Positions 23,812-36,100 of a stretch of 64,000 bases of DNA are shown here, in pieces. The stretch comes from Pterois miles. Lineage: Eukaryota; Chordata; Actinopteri; Perciformes; Scorpaenidae. Both the position numbers and the translations under genes were made by a program. The stretch spans positions 19,516,001-19,580,000 of the forward strand of contig CAMQGK010000299.1 of NCBI GenBank assembly GCA_947000775.1. The letters run 5' to 3'. Numbering within the stretch: the first letter of the stretch is position 1; each line of letters begins with the position of its first letter. Under the pieces are notes generated by a model. The model was not told where the DNA came from. It saw only the letters and a program-made list of their open reading frames with translations, and made no database searches.

Positions 23812-25319
23812 AAGGATAAGTCTGGTGCTATTCCACATTTTTCTTACTGTCAACAAATCCCATGAAAAGACCAATAGATGCCTTTTCTGTTAGTAAACAT
23901 GATGGCGTATTTTGTGAACACATTAGCTAATGCTGGCTAGTAAGTATTGGTTTGTTTTTTTAAAAATGGCTGAAGAAAATACCAGTTTCTCTTAATATGT
24001 ACTGTCTCTCTCCAGGATCACCAGTGTTCGTTGAGAAAGTTATAAACCAATGGGACCAGATTAGCCAACCCCTACGCTGCTGGAAACTACTTCAGGACGA
24101 GTAGATGGCTAGCTAATGTTAGTTAGTAAGCTAGATTGTCTGTCTCCGGAACTGGCTAGTTAGCTAGCTAGGTTGTCTGGAGACTGACAAGCTAGCTAGC
24201 TAATGCCTGCTCTCCTCCTGGTGAAGCAGTCTCTCAGTGGCGAGGCAGAGGGACGGTGACCACTGTTGGTCTCATTGTCTGTAACTTGATGGAATTAGCA
24301 AGTTAGTTAGCTAACTAGCCAGTTGCTAAATGAGTAAAATTTAACAACATAATGCTCAGTGCTATCGCCAGATGAGTGACAACTCAGTTCGGCTCATTTT
24401 CTGTGTTACCTGATAACATGGTGGAATTAGCAAGCTAAGCTAGCTAAGTAGCCAGCTGTCTGCCTGCCAGCCAGCTGGTGGCCAACGGCAGCGCTGTAAA
24501 GATGAATTGAGGGCGTAGTCTATAAATCTCTGGATTCCCGCAGTTAACTATCCTTCAGTAAAGTCAGTCAAAAAGAGAGTCGTACAACATCAGCAAAGTG
24601 TCTCAGAGATGGAGAGAAAGGGTTGCTAATACACATAGTTTGGCCTTCTGCTAACCGTAGCCAAGCGCCCATGGCTGCGGTTAGCAGAAGGCTAACTATT
24701 AGCACGTTTCTCTGATATTGTAGCTCGCTAGAGCCTCAAATCACAGTTTGTCTCTTCAAAAGTTGTGATATCTGGATTCTGACAGCCAACAACACAACAA
24801 GATCACATTTTAGATGCGTAACTTTAGCCCACTGCTAGTGTTAGCCTCCAGTCTTTCTTTTGTTTTGTCTCCAGCTAACACTGTGGCGTCATCATGACGT
24901 CGACACAGAAAGGGTCTACAGAGAAGTGGCACAGCTCCATTGTTGTCCAAAAACTAAAAACATGACTGTGTCACTGGGTGACATGTTACACCGTCCTCCC
25001 ACTGCCACAGATACTCACTAGAGCACTAAATGTGGATTAATCCACCACTGAAAATAGTCCCCAACTAATGCACTATTTCCTCCTGTTTGAGTAACATTTG
25101 ATAAACACTACAGTGCCCAGCTGTTTTAGGAGTTTACTGAGCATTTTTAAAAAATGAAACTGTACACTTGTGATCTGTTTCTACAGATTTCAGTAGGTAC
25201 CAATGTTATTAGGGCTGAGAGCCACAGACAGTCATAAAATACTGACACAGAGTATTTTATTCTTTTCATGGGATTTGTAGACAATGAGAAAAATATAGAG
25301 TATCGCCAGCCGTATCCTT
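23812..25319. mobile_element. 1.5-kb element with 59-bp terminal inverted repeats
   Basis: The first 59 bases (AAGGATAAGTCTGGTGCTAT ... ATCCCATGAAAAGA) pair with the last 59 (25261-25319), with about 49 of 59 identical. The interior has many GCTAGCTAGCTAA words and a strong hairpin, and no coding capacity. Lies 230 bp downstream of the btbd17 stop. Confidence 0.6.
24635..24701. repeat. Strong imperfect hairpin
   Basis: CCTTCTGCTAACCGTAGCCA (24644-24663) pairs with TGGCTGCGGTTAGCAGAAGG (24672-24691) with one G-T mismatch and an 8-base loop. Flanking ATAGTT/AACTAT extend the stem past a small bulge. Confidence 0.8.
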
Positions 25320-25423
25320 CGTGCTTGAGGCTCTGTTCCAGCTACATTTTCTTTGTGTTGTTTTAAAATATTGGTGCTATTATAACCGTTTACAGTTAAG
25401 GGGTCACAGTTGTCATTCATCAC

Positions 25424-25662
25424 CCAGTGAGCACTGATTTGGTGATTGGCAGGTCAAACTACATCTCAGATGTTAACAGTTGTTTCAACAACATTTTAAT
25501 GATTTCATGTGAACATGTTGCTTCCAAGCCAGATATAGTCATTAAATGTTGTTGAAACAATAGTTATATGTAACTTGGATGTAAAAATGAAACCAAATTC
25601 AGCCCAGTTTTAGTCTAGACATTTTTGTTTTACCTACAAATCACTAAATCGGTGTTCACTGG
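25424..25662. mobile_element. 239-bp foldback MITE
   Basis: Termini CCAGTGAGCACTGATTT (25424-25440) and its complement at 25646-25662 differ at 2 of 17 positions. A second, inner inverted repeat (TGTTTCAACAACATTTTAAT at 25481 with TCATTAAATGTTGTTGAAAC at 25539) makes a double hairpin. Confidence 0.65.
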
Positions 25663-25873
25663 ACACCACATGTTCCTCCTGTTGAACTTCAGCTGCTCCA
25701 ACAGGCACGTTTTAACTTTTTGCTTTAGTCATAGTGAATTTACAAAACCTCTCTTTAAAGCCTTCACCACCTCAGTACTGTAGATGTCGATGTAGAGTAC
25801 CTTGTCATTAGTTCATTAATGTTATTAAAGTCTTCACTTAGATTCACTGTTGCATTAATTAATGTTACCTGAT

Positions 25874-25879
25874 AATAAA
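25874..25879 (+). terminator. btbd17: Possible polyadenylation signal for btbd17
   Basis: AATAAA, the first canonical plus-strand hexamer seen after the btbd17 stop. It is 2.3 kb downstream and beyond two transposons, so the real signal may be a variant nearer the stop. Confidence 0.2.
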
Positions 25880-26101
25880 GATTTTTACTAAAGTTTTAAA
25901 AGTAAACTGAAAATTGTCCTGTGATTTCATAATTTCATCACCTCACAAAAATAATTCATAACTCCTGTCAATTTAATTTGTGTTTGTTTGTTTCAGTTAA
26001 AATAAACAAAGTAATTAAAATGACCTCTACCTCAACCAGCTATGACACTGAAAAGCTCCTTATACATAATACATAATAATAACTGATACAAAAGTGTGCT
26101 A

Positions 26102-26703
26102 TACGGAGGATACAACCTGCCAAAATAAAAAAAGAAATAAATGACTCAATAAATAAATAAATATGTAATTAAATGTAGCAAAAAAATATTGGAAAAAAAA
26201 AACATAAAATATGACATAAATTTATATTTCTGAATTAATTTGCTTCTTTATGTATTTATGTTTGTATTAAATCCCTTCTGTATTTACTTTTCTGTTTAAG
26301 TTTCCCTTTTATTTATTTATGTATTTATTTTCATTATTTTTAGAATAGATTTATTATTTTACATTTCTCTTTTATTTATTCATTTATTTTTGCATTTATA
26401 TTTATTTATTTGTTTATTTTTGCATATATTTGTATTAATTATATATTATTTTAAATGTATGTAGTTATTTATACATGCATTTATTCATGCATGGTTTTAC
26501 CTGTGCATTTCACCCCCTATTTATTTCCCCAAACATTTCTTTCTGTATTATTTTATTTATAATTTTTTTTTTACATTTGTTATGCAGTTCTGCCTCATTA
26601 TACAATTACAGGACCTGACAATAAATGCATAAATACATAAATAAATACAAATTCATTATTTATTCATTTATGTTTTACATTGTCAGGTTCCGTCCTCCAT
26701 AGA
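26102..26703. mobile_element. Family T element, complete with both ends
   Basis: Left terminus ACGGAGGATACAACCTGCCA, right terminus TGTCAGGTTCCGTCCTCCAT; these are inverted copies. The core is TTTATTTA-rich with no frame. The best-preserved T copy in the window. Confidence 0.7.
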
Positions 26704-26719
26704 CTAAAAGTGTACCTGT

Positions 26720-26739
26720 AAAAAAAAAAAAAAAAAAAA
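26720..26739. repeat. Poly-A run
   Basis: About 20 consecutive A residues next to the family T element and just before the map2k6 promoter region. Confidence 0.85.
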
Positions 26740-27093
26740 CAGCACTGAGACGTAAAGAAGTCCGCTGCCTGAACGCCGCGAACTACATTCCCCATCATGC
26801 TTTGCGCTCCAAGCAGGAAGAACGTTCTCTCGCAGGGGCTCACACTGATCCAAGTTAGGAGCTTTCAGCTGCCAGCCTTGGCCCATCATGTAAGAGCTGC
26901 GGAGAATTCTTTGCAGTGCAATTGCAAAATTACCTCCTTCCCCGACGCCTGCGGGGGCCGTGCAATTGTACCATCGCTCTCTGCACGGACACGCACGCTG
27001 CGGACGCAGAAAGGCTCCAAGTGCATGAAGATCGAGGCTTGTATTTTGCATCTTTGTTGCAAAGCAAGCCGCTGAAGCTCCAGTGCGAGGGCG
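26740..27093 (+). promoter_or_regulatory. map2k6: Probable map2k6 promoter and 5' UTR
   Basis: A GC- and CpG-richer stretch than its surroundings, directly upstream of exon 1 and just after a poly-A run and a family T element. It contains two GTGCAATTG motifs (near 26915 and 26959), the first running into ATTGCAAAA, a C/EBP-type sequence. No TATA box is evident. The role is inferred from position only. Confidence 0.4.
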
Positions 27094-27184
27094 ATGGAGG
27101 GAGGGAGTGAGAAAGAAGGCAAAGTCTTTTGTGCTTCCCCTCCCCCTCATCAAAGCAAAGGGGAAATGTCTCAGCCAAAGGGAG
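27094..27184 (+). CDS. map2k6: map2k6 exon 1, with two in-frame start codons
   Basis: Homology to human MKK6 puts the start at ATG 27166 (MSQPKG, 19 coding bases). The donor is GGAG|GTAAGA. The earlier ATG at 27094 is in frame with no stop between. It would add 24 residues opening MEGGSEKEGKVF, in a strong GCGATGG context. Conservation favours 27166; the upstream part is included here as a possible extension. Confidence 0.75.
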
Positions 27185-30100
27185 GTAAGAATATATGAAA
27201 CCGATCAGTGCAAAACTACCGATATGCAATCACTGCTGCACGGTTTGCAACATGCACCGCTGCAGCTCGAGCACGGCCGGTGCATTTTAAAGTTACATGG
27301 TTTAGAAGGGTCAGTTGCATTTCCTGTTTCAGATCTTCCCCTTTGCACAGTTCCTGGTAAGACGATGCTGTGTGTACTCACTCATATTGACGTTATTAGC
27401 AGCGCACAGGCAGGGATGGCGAGGCGCCTTTAACAGTCACGAGATAGACAAGGACACTGCAACTCTTTATAATAAACTCTGCACGAGTTGATGCATGGCT
27501 CGTGCACATTGCTCGAGGTAAATAATGTAAGCCATGTCGCGTGCAGGGCTACAAATATGCGTGGATTTGGTGCAGGAGGTGACGTGACAGACTGCAGCTG
27601 TCAGTGGTCAAGTTTGAGTGTTTATGGGGTGTTGATTTGTTTCTGCTTATGGGACAGAAAATGAAAATCTAATAATAGTTGGAGTGGTGGTGAGTTCAGG
27701 AACAGGGGCTTCTTTAAGCTATTATAACACAAGTCTCCAAGCAAATAAAGTCCCATTCTGTCAGCTGCTGCTTCTGTCCAGGCAACTGGATATGTGTCAG
27801 ACCCCTGGGTGCGTGTCCACTGATGTTCAGCTTTTCCCTCAGCGTGCATACAAAAGCATGCATGTCACACTTTGACCCCAAACTTTATCACCGTGCAGTA
27901 ACAACACGAGCTGTGGAGTAACGTCCTGCAGCCGGAGAGCTCTCAGAGATCATCGGTGAATGCAGTTTGCAGGGGAAAAAACAGCTGCCGTGAAAGCAGC
28001 TTGGGCGCTTTTCCTCCTTGTACCGTGTTTTCCAAGAAGTCCAAAGTGAGGCTGGTTCATTGCACAACATGCAGAACATACAACACACACACACACACAC
28101 AGGGAGACATGAGCAGGTAGGAGAGAGAGCCCCCGATGGTCAGAGCCTCACACTGTTTATCTGCTACAGTCAATCGTCCACCCACCTACACAGAGGAACT
28201 GTCTTGTTGCAGCCAGTTCATGATGATGAATAATACACAGACATTTTTTTCTCTGTAAATGAATGAGTCGGTTTGGGACTTTCCTGAGAGCAGAAGTAGG
28301 TTTCTGTTGTCATTCATTGATGATGTACGGTGCAGAAAACGCCACAGATCTAGAGCTGAAAGGAACAGTCGATCAATCGATTGTTCGATTATTCACCACG
28401 TGACGTTTTTGTCTTGACTCTTTGTAGCATGACAGACGAATAAAATGGCACAAAGTGTCGGTCACCTCAAGGCCAAGTCAGTACTTCTGCTGCAGCCGTG
28501 TGAAAACATGAATCCTGTATAAATGTAAGTCCATTTACCATTGAGCTGTGTCAATAGTCACGCGGGACGCCATAAAGCGAGACGCCGTGGCGCGCGACGC
28601 CATGGTGCTAGCCTGGCGTGCGCTACAAACATGTACAGAGCATAGATGTATAAAGAGAACTGGATACTCGTTGTAGGTGGTTCCCATTCATTCCCATGAG
28701 AGTTGCTCAGTGGCATTAGAAGCCGAAATGGCTCGACTGCTGAGCGATAAAGTACCCGGATCATCCGTTGATCTTCTGCATCCATTGGGCGCAGTAGCGT
28801 TTCCTTTAACTCCGCCTCCCAGACGTCGCTCCAGCCTCGGTCTGGGTCTGATTCACATGAACAGAGGAATAACTGTGGATTCAGCTATTAGTGCAGTTTA
28901 CAACTTTTAGGACCTAATGATTTAAATAAGCTCTATTAGAGTGTTCATACAGTTACAGACGTCTCTTTCTCAATGTAAGTCTGTGGGAAAAAGCCATTTT
29001 GGGCCTAAACCTCACGTGACGGACACAGAAGTTGCCGCTTGGCTACTGAGGACATTGGGATCAAAGCCTGCCGCTCCTCCTGGAGGCTTGGCACAGCGAC
29101 GTTTATGCTCAGCGTGTTGTTCATTGCAATATGCTCTGAAACACCAGGAGGTGAAGAAACGAAATATTCTGTGGATGAGCAAAAAATCAACGAGTGGCGC
29201 TGGAAAGGAAAGTAGGCTGTCTTGCAACAGTAGGAAACACTAAACACCGACGTACCACCAAACATCTGTGTCACTTACCTCCAAGTCTAAATGACTTCCT
29301 GTCTCTCGGTGCTTCCCCACGAGTCGCCATTTTTTCCATCAGACATTTTTTTTAGCTTTTACAAAACGATCTCATCAACAACTTGCAGAGCCTTCGAGCA
29401 CAACTAAGCATAAACCAAGCTTTAGGCTGCATCCACACTAACACCGTGTCCTAACTGGAGGCAACGCGATTGAGAATCAGCTTGATTACATTTTTTTTGT
29501 AATGGATAGGTCTCACTACCCACTAGTGACACGGTGCAATGCAACGTTTTGAGCTAAACATTTATTGGACGCCCCTGTTCCTAATTTGGCGTTGAAAACA
29601 GACGAGGAACGGCTGATTAGTTTAGATAAACTGAGCCGTCAGTGCCGCTGACAACGGGAGGAAAGATGTCCTGTATGTAGATGAGGATATTTACATGATT
29701 ATTCATGCTCAAGCATTGACACTCGCAGTTATGTGGATACCGTTCAATAGTGAAACTTTATTACGAGCCGCCTGGTGTTAAGAAATGTAACGACCATGGA
29801 AACTCAAGGAAATTTGAGTCGGCGCTGCAGTATTTCAGTCCGGAGCCTCGTTTTGATCTGCTTCCGTTTGCTGTTTGTGTTTTTTCTAATCTAGCTCAAT
29901 AGAAAAAACTGAGACAAGCAGGCCTACAAACAGGGAGCATTAGAACAAGACCCGAGACAGGAGGAAAAGCATCCAGTGCTCCTCTTACATTTTATAACTT
30001 GTAGCCGACCTGTGTCCGAGGCTACACAACAGTTGGACGCTGGCATCAAGTTATGACAATATGAGTGTGTTTGAAAACGGTGTTTTAAAACAAAAACAAT

Positions 30101-33100
30101 CTGAGTTTTTTAGAGCCATTTCAGAATTAATCTCCGTCCACACTACCATTCCTGAAAACACACGTCACATGACCATTCACGTACACTGGGCCAGTGTAAA
30201 CAGGAAGCAGCACTGGATACGGGATTTGAAGCAAAGTGCACCGATAGTAACTTGACTCCTGCACATGCAGCAGTAGCAGCATTATTAAAAATCAAAATGA
30301 ACTGATTAGATTTTGGTGGTCAAAGACAAACACGTTTTTGGCCATAACTCAAGAATTCATATGCTAATTATAACAATTTCACGTAAAGGTCTAACAGGAA
30401 CAATGATGAAGTGATGATATTTTGGACGTGGATGTAAACTGCAAAATGCAACTTGACTGGCTGGCGGAGGCAACAACCGCGAGGCGGTAATTCTAGTTTG
30501 GTCGAACACAACTGATCACATCAGCTTCAGCTTTGTTTTTCTCTGTTTTACTAAGATTGTTTATATCACATCAAGTTAAAAGACCCAAAATTTGTTGGTT
30601 CCAGCTTCTCCAGGATTTGCTGATTTTTCAGTTTTGTATGATTGTAAATTGAATATTTTTGGGGTTTTGACTGTTGTTCAGACAAATAAGTTGTTGTTGG
30701 GAAAAATGAAGAATTCACATGCTAATTTTGACAATTGTACTTTCATTTTCAACTTCATGGATGTAAACTTGGTGGCACGGTAGTGTAGTGGTTAGCAACT
30801 CACAGCAAGAGGGTCGCAGGTTTGAATCCGGCTTGGGGCTCTTCTGTGTGGAGTTTTCATGTTCTCCCCGTGTTAGCGTGGGTTTTCTCCGGGTGCTCCG
30901 GTTTCTTCCCACAGTCCAAAGACATGCAGGTTAACTGATGACTCTAAATGTCCCATAGGTGTGAATGTGAGCGTGGATGGTTGTCTGTCTCCATGTGTCA
31001 GCGCTGTGATAGTCTGGACACCTGTCCAGGGTGAACCCAGCCTTCACCCAGTGTCAGCTGGTATCCGCTCCACACCATGGATGGATGGATGGATGGAGGG
31101 ATGGATGGAGGGATGGAGGGATGGATGGAGGGATGGAGGGATGGATGGATGGATGGAGGGAGGGATGGATGGAGGGATGGATGGAAACTGTAACTTGACT
31201 GGTTGGAGGAGGCATAAAACTGCAAATCAATAACTCTTGTTATGATTTTGGACTGTTGGTGGAACAAAACTTATGACATGGCCTCGGGCTTTTAGAAAGT
31301 GTGATGGATGTCTTTCAGCGTTTCCTAAAATTGTTGAAATCATGTAGCAGTCAAAAATATTCCAGCTCTCCACTTTGAGGATTTGTTGTTTTTTTATATG
31401 ATTGTCAATTGAATATCTTTTTGAAGAGTTTTTGACTGTTGTTCAGACAAAAGAAGCTGTTGGGAAATGTGTTGTTGGAAAACGCATTATTTAGAAAAAA
31501 AACATGAAGAATTCATCTGGTAATTTTGGCAATTTCATGGATGTTAACTGCAGCTTGGCTGTTTGGTGGAGACTGACAACCGTGAGTTGGTAATTCTAGT
31601 TTTGATTTTGGACTGTTGGTTGGCACAATTGATGCCATCGCCTTGGGCTTTCAGAAAGTGTAACGGATCTATTTCAGCATTTCTGAAAAGCATTTAAGTA
31701 AAAAGCCAAACATTTTTTGGTTCCAGCTTCTCCACTCTGAGGATTTGCTGCTTTTTCAGTTTTCTCTGATCGTAAATTGAATATCTTTGGGTTTTTGACT
31801 GCAAGCTGTTGGTTTTTATTTATTAGAAAAATAATTGTTAGTCTCTCTCTCATCTCTAAACAGTTAAATTAATGCAAATCTGCGAATCTCTAGAAGAGAC
31901 GGCAAACGGGAGCGGATCAGATCGAGGCCTCGTACTGAAATACTGTAGGGATGGCTCATATTTCCCTCAGTTTCCACCGTTTTCTCTTTTGTGCTGTGTG
32001 TTTGTGTTTCGTTTTAACCATCAGTGAGGTGACTCTTAGGTTTCTTGACCTCAGGTAGCTCGTAATAACGTTTCACTAGTGGACGCTGTGCACATAACTG
32101 CCAGCTCGTTCTTGAAGTGGCAGTAATCAAGTTAATATCCTCATCTACATCCAGGGAAACTGAGACGCTGTCGGTGGCGCTGAAGGCTCGTTTTATTGAA
32201 AATAATCAGCCGTTCCTCAATGCGAGATACAGAAAGAATAAAAGTTCAGCTCCGAACGTTGCGTTGTGTTAGTGTGGATGTAGCCTGAAGGTTTGTTTTG
32301 TTGTTTGTTTTGGCCTCTGCAGTGAAACAAAATTACTTAGTTACAAAAATTCAGAGGTGCACGAGAAACCTCAACATACGCACCACGTGAAAACCGTAAT
32401 GACGTCAATATCTGCCAGCTTTAGCCGTACACCAGGCCCGACACGCCGCCGAGCGGCGCTGCTCATGCAGGCTGTGAGAACCTGTTAACATGGCCGCCGG
32501 AATAAAACGGGTTCCGCCGCCGCCCCGCCGACGTTGTCTGTGTGGTCTGTGGTGGTGTGCTCTGAATTAAACTCATTTTGCCCCTTGTTTGAATAGTCGT
32601 TTGTGTTGTGCGTACAGCCTTTTGCCTAAAAAAACAACAGGTGATGCAGGTTTTAAATGAATTTAGGAGAATTTCTGCAAAAAACAAAGTTCTCAAAGAA
32701 CTTTGCACAAATAAAATAAATGATCTGATCAAACTCTGAACTATCTGATCAGGGAATTAGCACAAACCTTTTCATGCTCAGTGTAATGAACACTTTTTGC
32801 TAACAACTACAGCACAGACTGAACGAGACAAACGTGTTGTATAACTTACAACTACTGAAGGAAATGAGCAGAAATGTGCAGAGCTAAAACCAGCATCATG
32901 TTCTTGTTTTATTGAAATCATGCCAGACCCTTCACCATGCTGCTGCCTTCCTTCTATTCTCACATCATTTGGCTCAGATGCATGTTAAGTCCTGCGTTTC
33001 CTTCTCGAGCGATTCCCTCTCCACTTCTTGCCCTCTCCATTGTGCGCTCTGCCGTGCTGAGCCGGGCCGAGCCGACCTGAGCCGGGCCGTGCTGAGCTGA

Positions 33101-36100
33101 GCTGAGCCGGGCCGTGCCGAGCTGAGCCGGGCCGAGCCTACCAGAGTCGGGCCGTGCTGAGCCGAGCTGAGCCGGGCCGGGCCGGGCCGAGTGCTGTATA
33201 GCGTGCTCGGCTGTCCGATGGCAGGGTGACAGCGGCCCTCCCAGCTCGTATCCCCTGCAGCATCGCCGCCTTCGTGCCTCTGCACAAATGTCTCGTTTGT
33301 CATGCAAATGGAGGCTTCGTTTTCAGCTGCACAGATACTAAATTTGCTGTTTCGATGGGCCGATTGTTGCAGGTCTATAGTGGCTTTTTTTGCTCCAATA
33401 ACAATAGAAGTGTTCAGAGCGTTCTTCACATGATCCACTAACTTTTTTTTTGGGGGGGGGGGGGGGGTTCACTGATGCATGCATTCAGACTGCAGCAGCA
33501 ATATTTAGGATATTCAAACAATTCCTGCTTTTATCTCAGATTCGCTGCATGATTGCAAGCAGAGGTGTTCACATACTCACCAACCTTGAGACTTCAAAAC
33601 TAGGGAGGATTTCAAAATGAAAGCGGGGGGGTCTGGGTGTCCTCCCCCATTAAAAAAAAAAAAGGAGTGGAGGAGGAGGAGGAGGTGACTGTAATAAATG
33701 AATAACAGAATAAAAATGACAAAATCAATAAGTTCACTGCAACAGCATTTTTAATCATGACTACTTTAAATTTTACTTTTAATTCTCAGAAACGAAAACT
33801 GAATAATTCTTCCCTCTGGCATAAACTTGTGTGAATCTTTGGCATAAACTAATATTCATCAGTTTTTATTCATTCATTCATTTCTTTCTCTTAGTTCTCT
33901 CCATTTCTCTTTACTTTATCACTCACTGAAGGTCCTTTCAGTCCCAACACAACACTGCCATCTGAAACCTGCCTGTTCTAATGGCTTTACGCCACGGCGA
34001 CTGTTCGCTGCATCGAGCGAATCGTACTTCGGGCGCTGCGTGTTGTGGCTCAACCACGTTGTGTCGCGATCAGCTCTCCTCTGCCAGCAAACATCAGCTG
34101 TAGCTGCATTGTGTCCGGGTGGAAACGGTAGGGCTTATTCAGTACAGCTCCACAAACAGGTTGAGATAACGAAAAGGGATAAAAGGTGTGAATATTTGTA
34201 TAATTATGACACTGGGAGGAAACCAGGAGAGAGTGATGCAAAATGGGAAATCAGGAGGGTTGACAAGTATGAGTGTATCAGTCAATTGTGAGATGTTACT
34301 GTGACTTAATTTTTTACAATAAAGCTAAAAAAATGAGTGTGTGCTGAAAATGGGAGACATACAGTAAATCCAGGTCAACCTGGAGGAACCTTCATGGTCA
34401 GATGGCAGCAGGTTTGCTGGTTTAGTGGGGTGAGAATCGGGGAGGGAGGGGTGTTGCACCGTAGCACAGCCTTGTGCTGCAAGATTTTGGATGCAACTAA
34501 TGTCATTTATTGTAGGTGGATCTGGGGACATGGATCTGCTCCCTTTAATCACATGATGTACATGTGCATACTTTTTTTTCAACTTGCAGCTCTTCTCTTT
34601 ATAATTTTTATACAATCATAATTTATATTTATGTCTGAAAAGCATTTAAAGCTGAAACCTGAAAGTCTCCACCTTCCTCTGGAGGGAATACTGTTTATTA
34701 GTGCTGCACTGAGGTGGCGTGAATCTGATGAGCGAACACTGTTTGTCTTCGCTGTGAGAATTTATTACTGCAAGAGCCGTCAAAGTTAATGTACTAATAA
34801 CACATTAATGCAGATTAGTTTTAACACCAATAATTATTGTGTTTCGCATTAATACAGTTGTTTAGGCTCAGTTTTAAACCTAAAGTGAAGATACTGGTAT
34901 CATATGAAACTAGAAAAACCTGATGAATCCAGCGGTACCAACCAGGTCAGACTAGCTTGTCTTGAAGGAGGATAAATAACGCTGCAAACTTCTGCTGAAT
35001 TTTAGTGAAGAAAAACTGTCATGTCAGTTTTCAAAGGGGTCCGTTGACCTCTGACCTCCAGATGTGTGAATGTAAATGGGTTCTCTGGGTCCCCACCAGT
35101 CTCCCCTTTACAGACATGCCCACTTTATGATAGTCCCAGTCAGTCTGGATCAAGTCATAGTCAAGTCAGCACTCTGACACACTGACAGCTGTTGTTGCTT
35201 TGAGCAGATTGTTGATGCTAAATTCAGAACCTGTGAGGGTTTCTGGACAATATTTGTCATTGATTTGTGTTGTTAATTGGTTTCCAATAATAATAATAAT
35301 ACAATAATATGCATAAAGCAGCATATTTGTCCACTCCCATGTTGATGAGAGTATTAAATACTTAATAAATCTCCTTTTAAGATTAATTTAGAACAGATAA
35401 AATATTAAATTCTGATTAATCAGGATTATTTCCTTTACCAAAAACAAGACAAAATGCATAAAAGCGTTATTATACAGTCATGTAGTGAAAGTTTGATATC
35501 GTGGCAGCGTTACATCCGTCCTATCGCGGTCTTCGGTCTTCGGTCTCCGGTCTCCGGTCTCCAGTCTCCGTCCTGGGTTGCGTCAGAGGAAGCAGCGTTC
35601 TTGCTCCGAGGCGACCTGAAGCCGACACCCCGACTCTGCTCTTTCTGCGAGCATCGTTCAAGTTGATCCGAGTGCACAGGAAGTGCAGCGGTGACAACAT
35701 GACTCCCAAAGGAGCTTCCGACAGCTGTAACCTAAAGGAGCTGCCATCTTTGGAAGTGTAGAGTATCTCACAGACTGCCAGAGCGGTCGGGGGGGTTGGG
35801 GGGTGGCCAAAGAGTCGAGGGCTTCAGCCGGAGTTATTTTCAAATCCCCCTCCCTCCTTCTGCCATGTCTTTTCCTGTCCTTCCTGTGTCACCCACAGTG
35901 ATTGATCCGTCTTCCTCTGGCTCTGTGGAATTCCATTGAGGAACTCTTGGGATTGTTGGAATTCCAGCCAGAGTGCATATGTGGGTGAGCCGCGGGCGGC
36001 GCGTATCCCTGCGATCCAGGGCTCGTTATCACGCACGTCTCACACAGCGAGCCTTTCTGCATGTCTCTGTTTCTGCACTCCGACCGCCCTGCAAACCTTC

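Noticed and set aside
26704..27153. 149-codon minus-strand frame over the map2k6 promoter
   Set aside because: Ends in a run of Phe from the poly-A tract, crosses a promoter-like region and has no recognisable domain or splice support.
31076..31233. Met/Asp/Gly/Trp repeat peptide
   Set aside because: Translation of the (GGAT)n tail of a SINE.
33049..33438. Open frames over the GAGCC pentanucleotide array
   Set aside because: A five-base repeat stays open in several frames by composition; no protein features.
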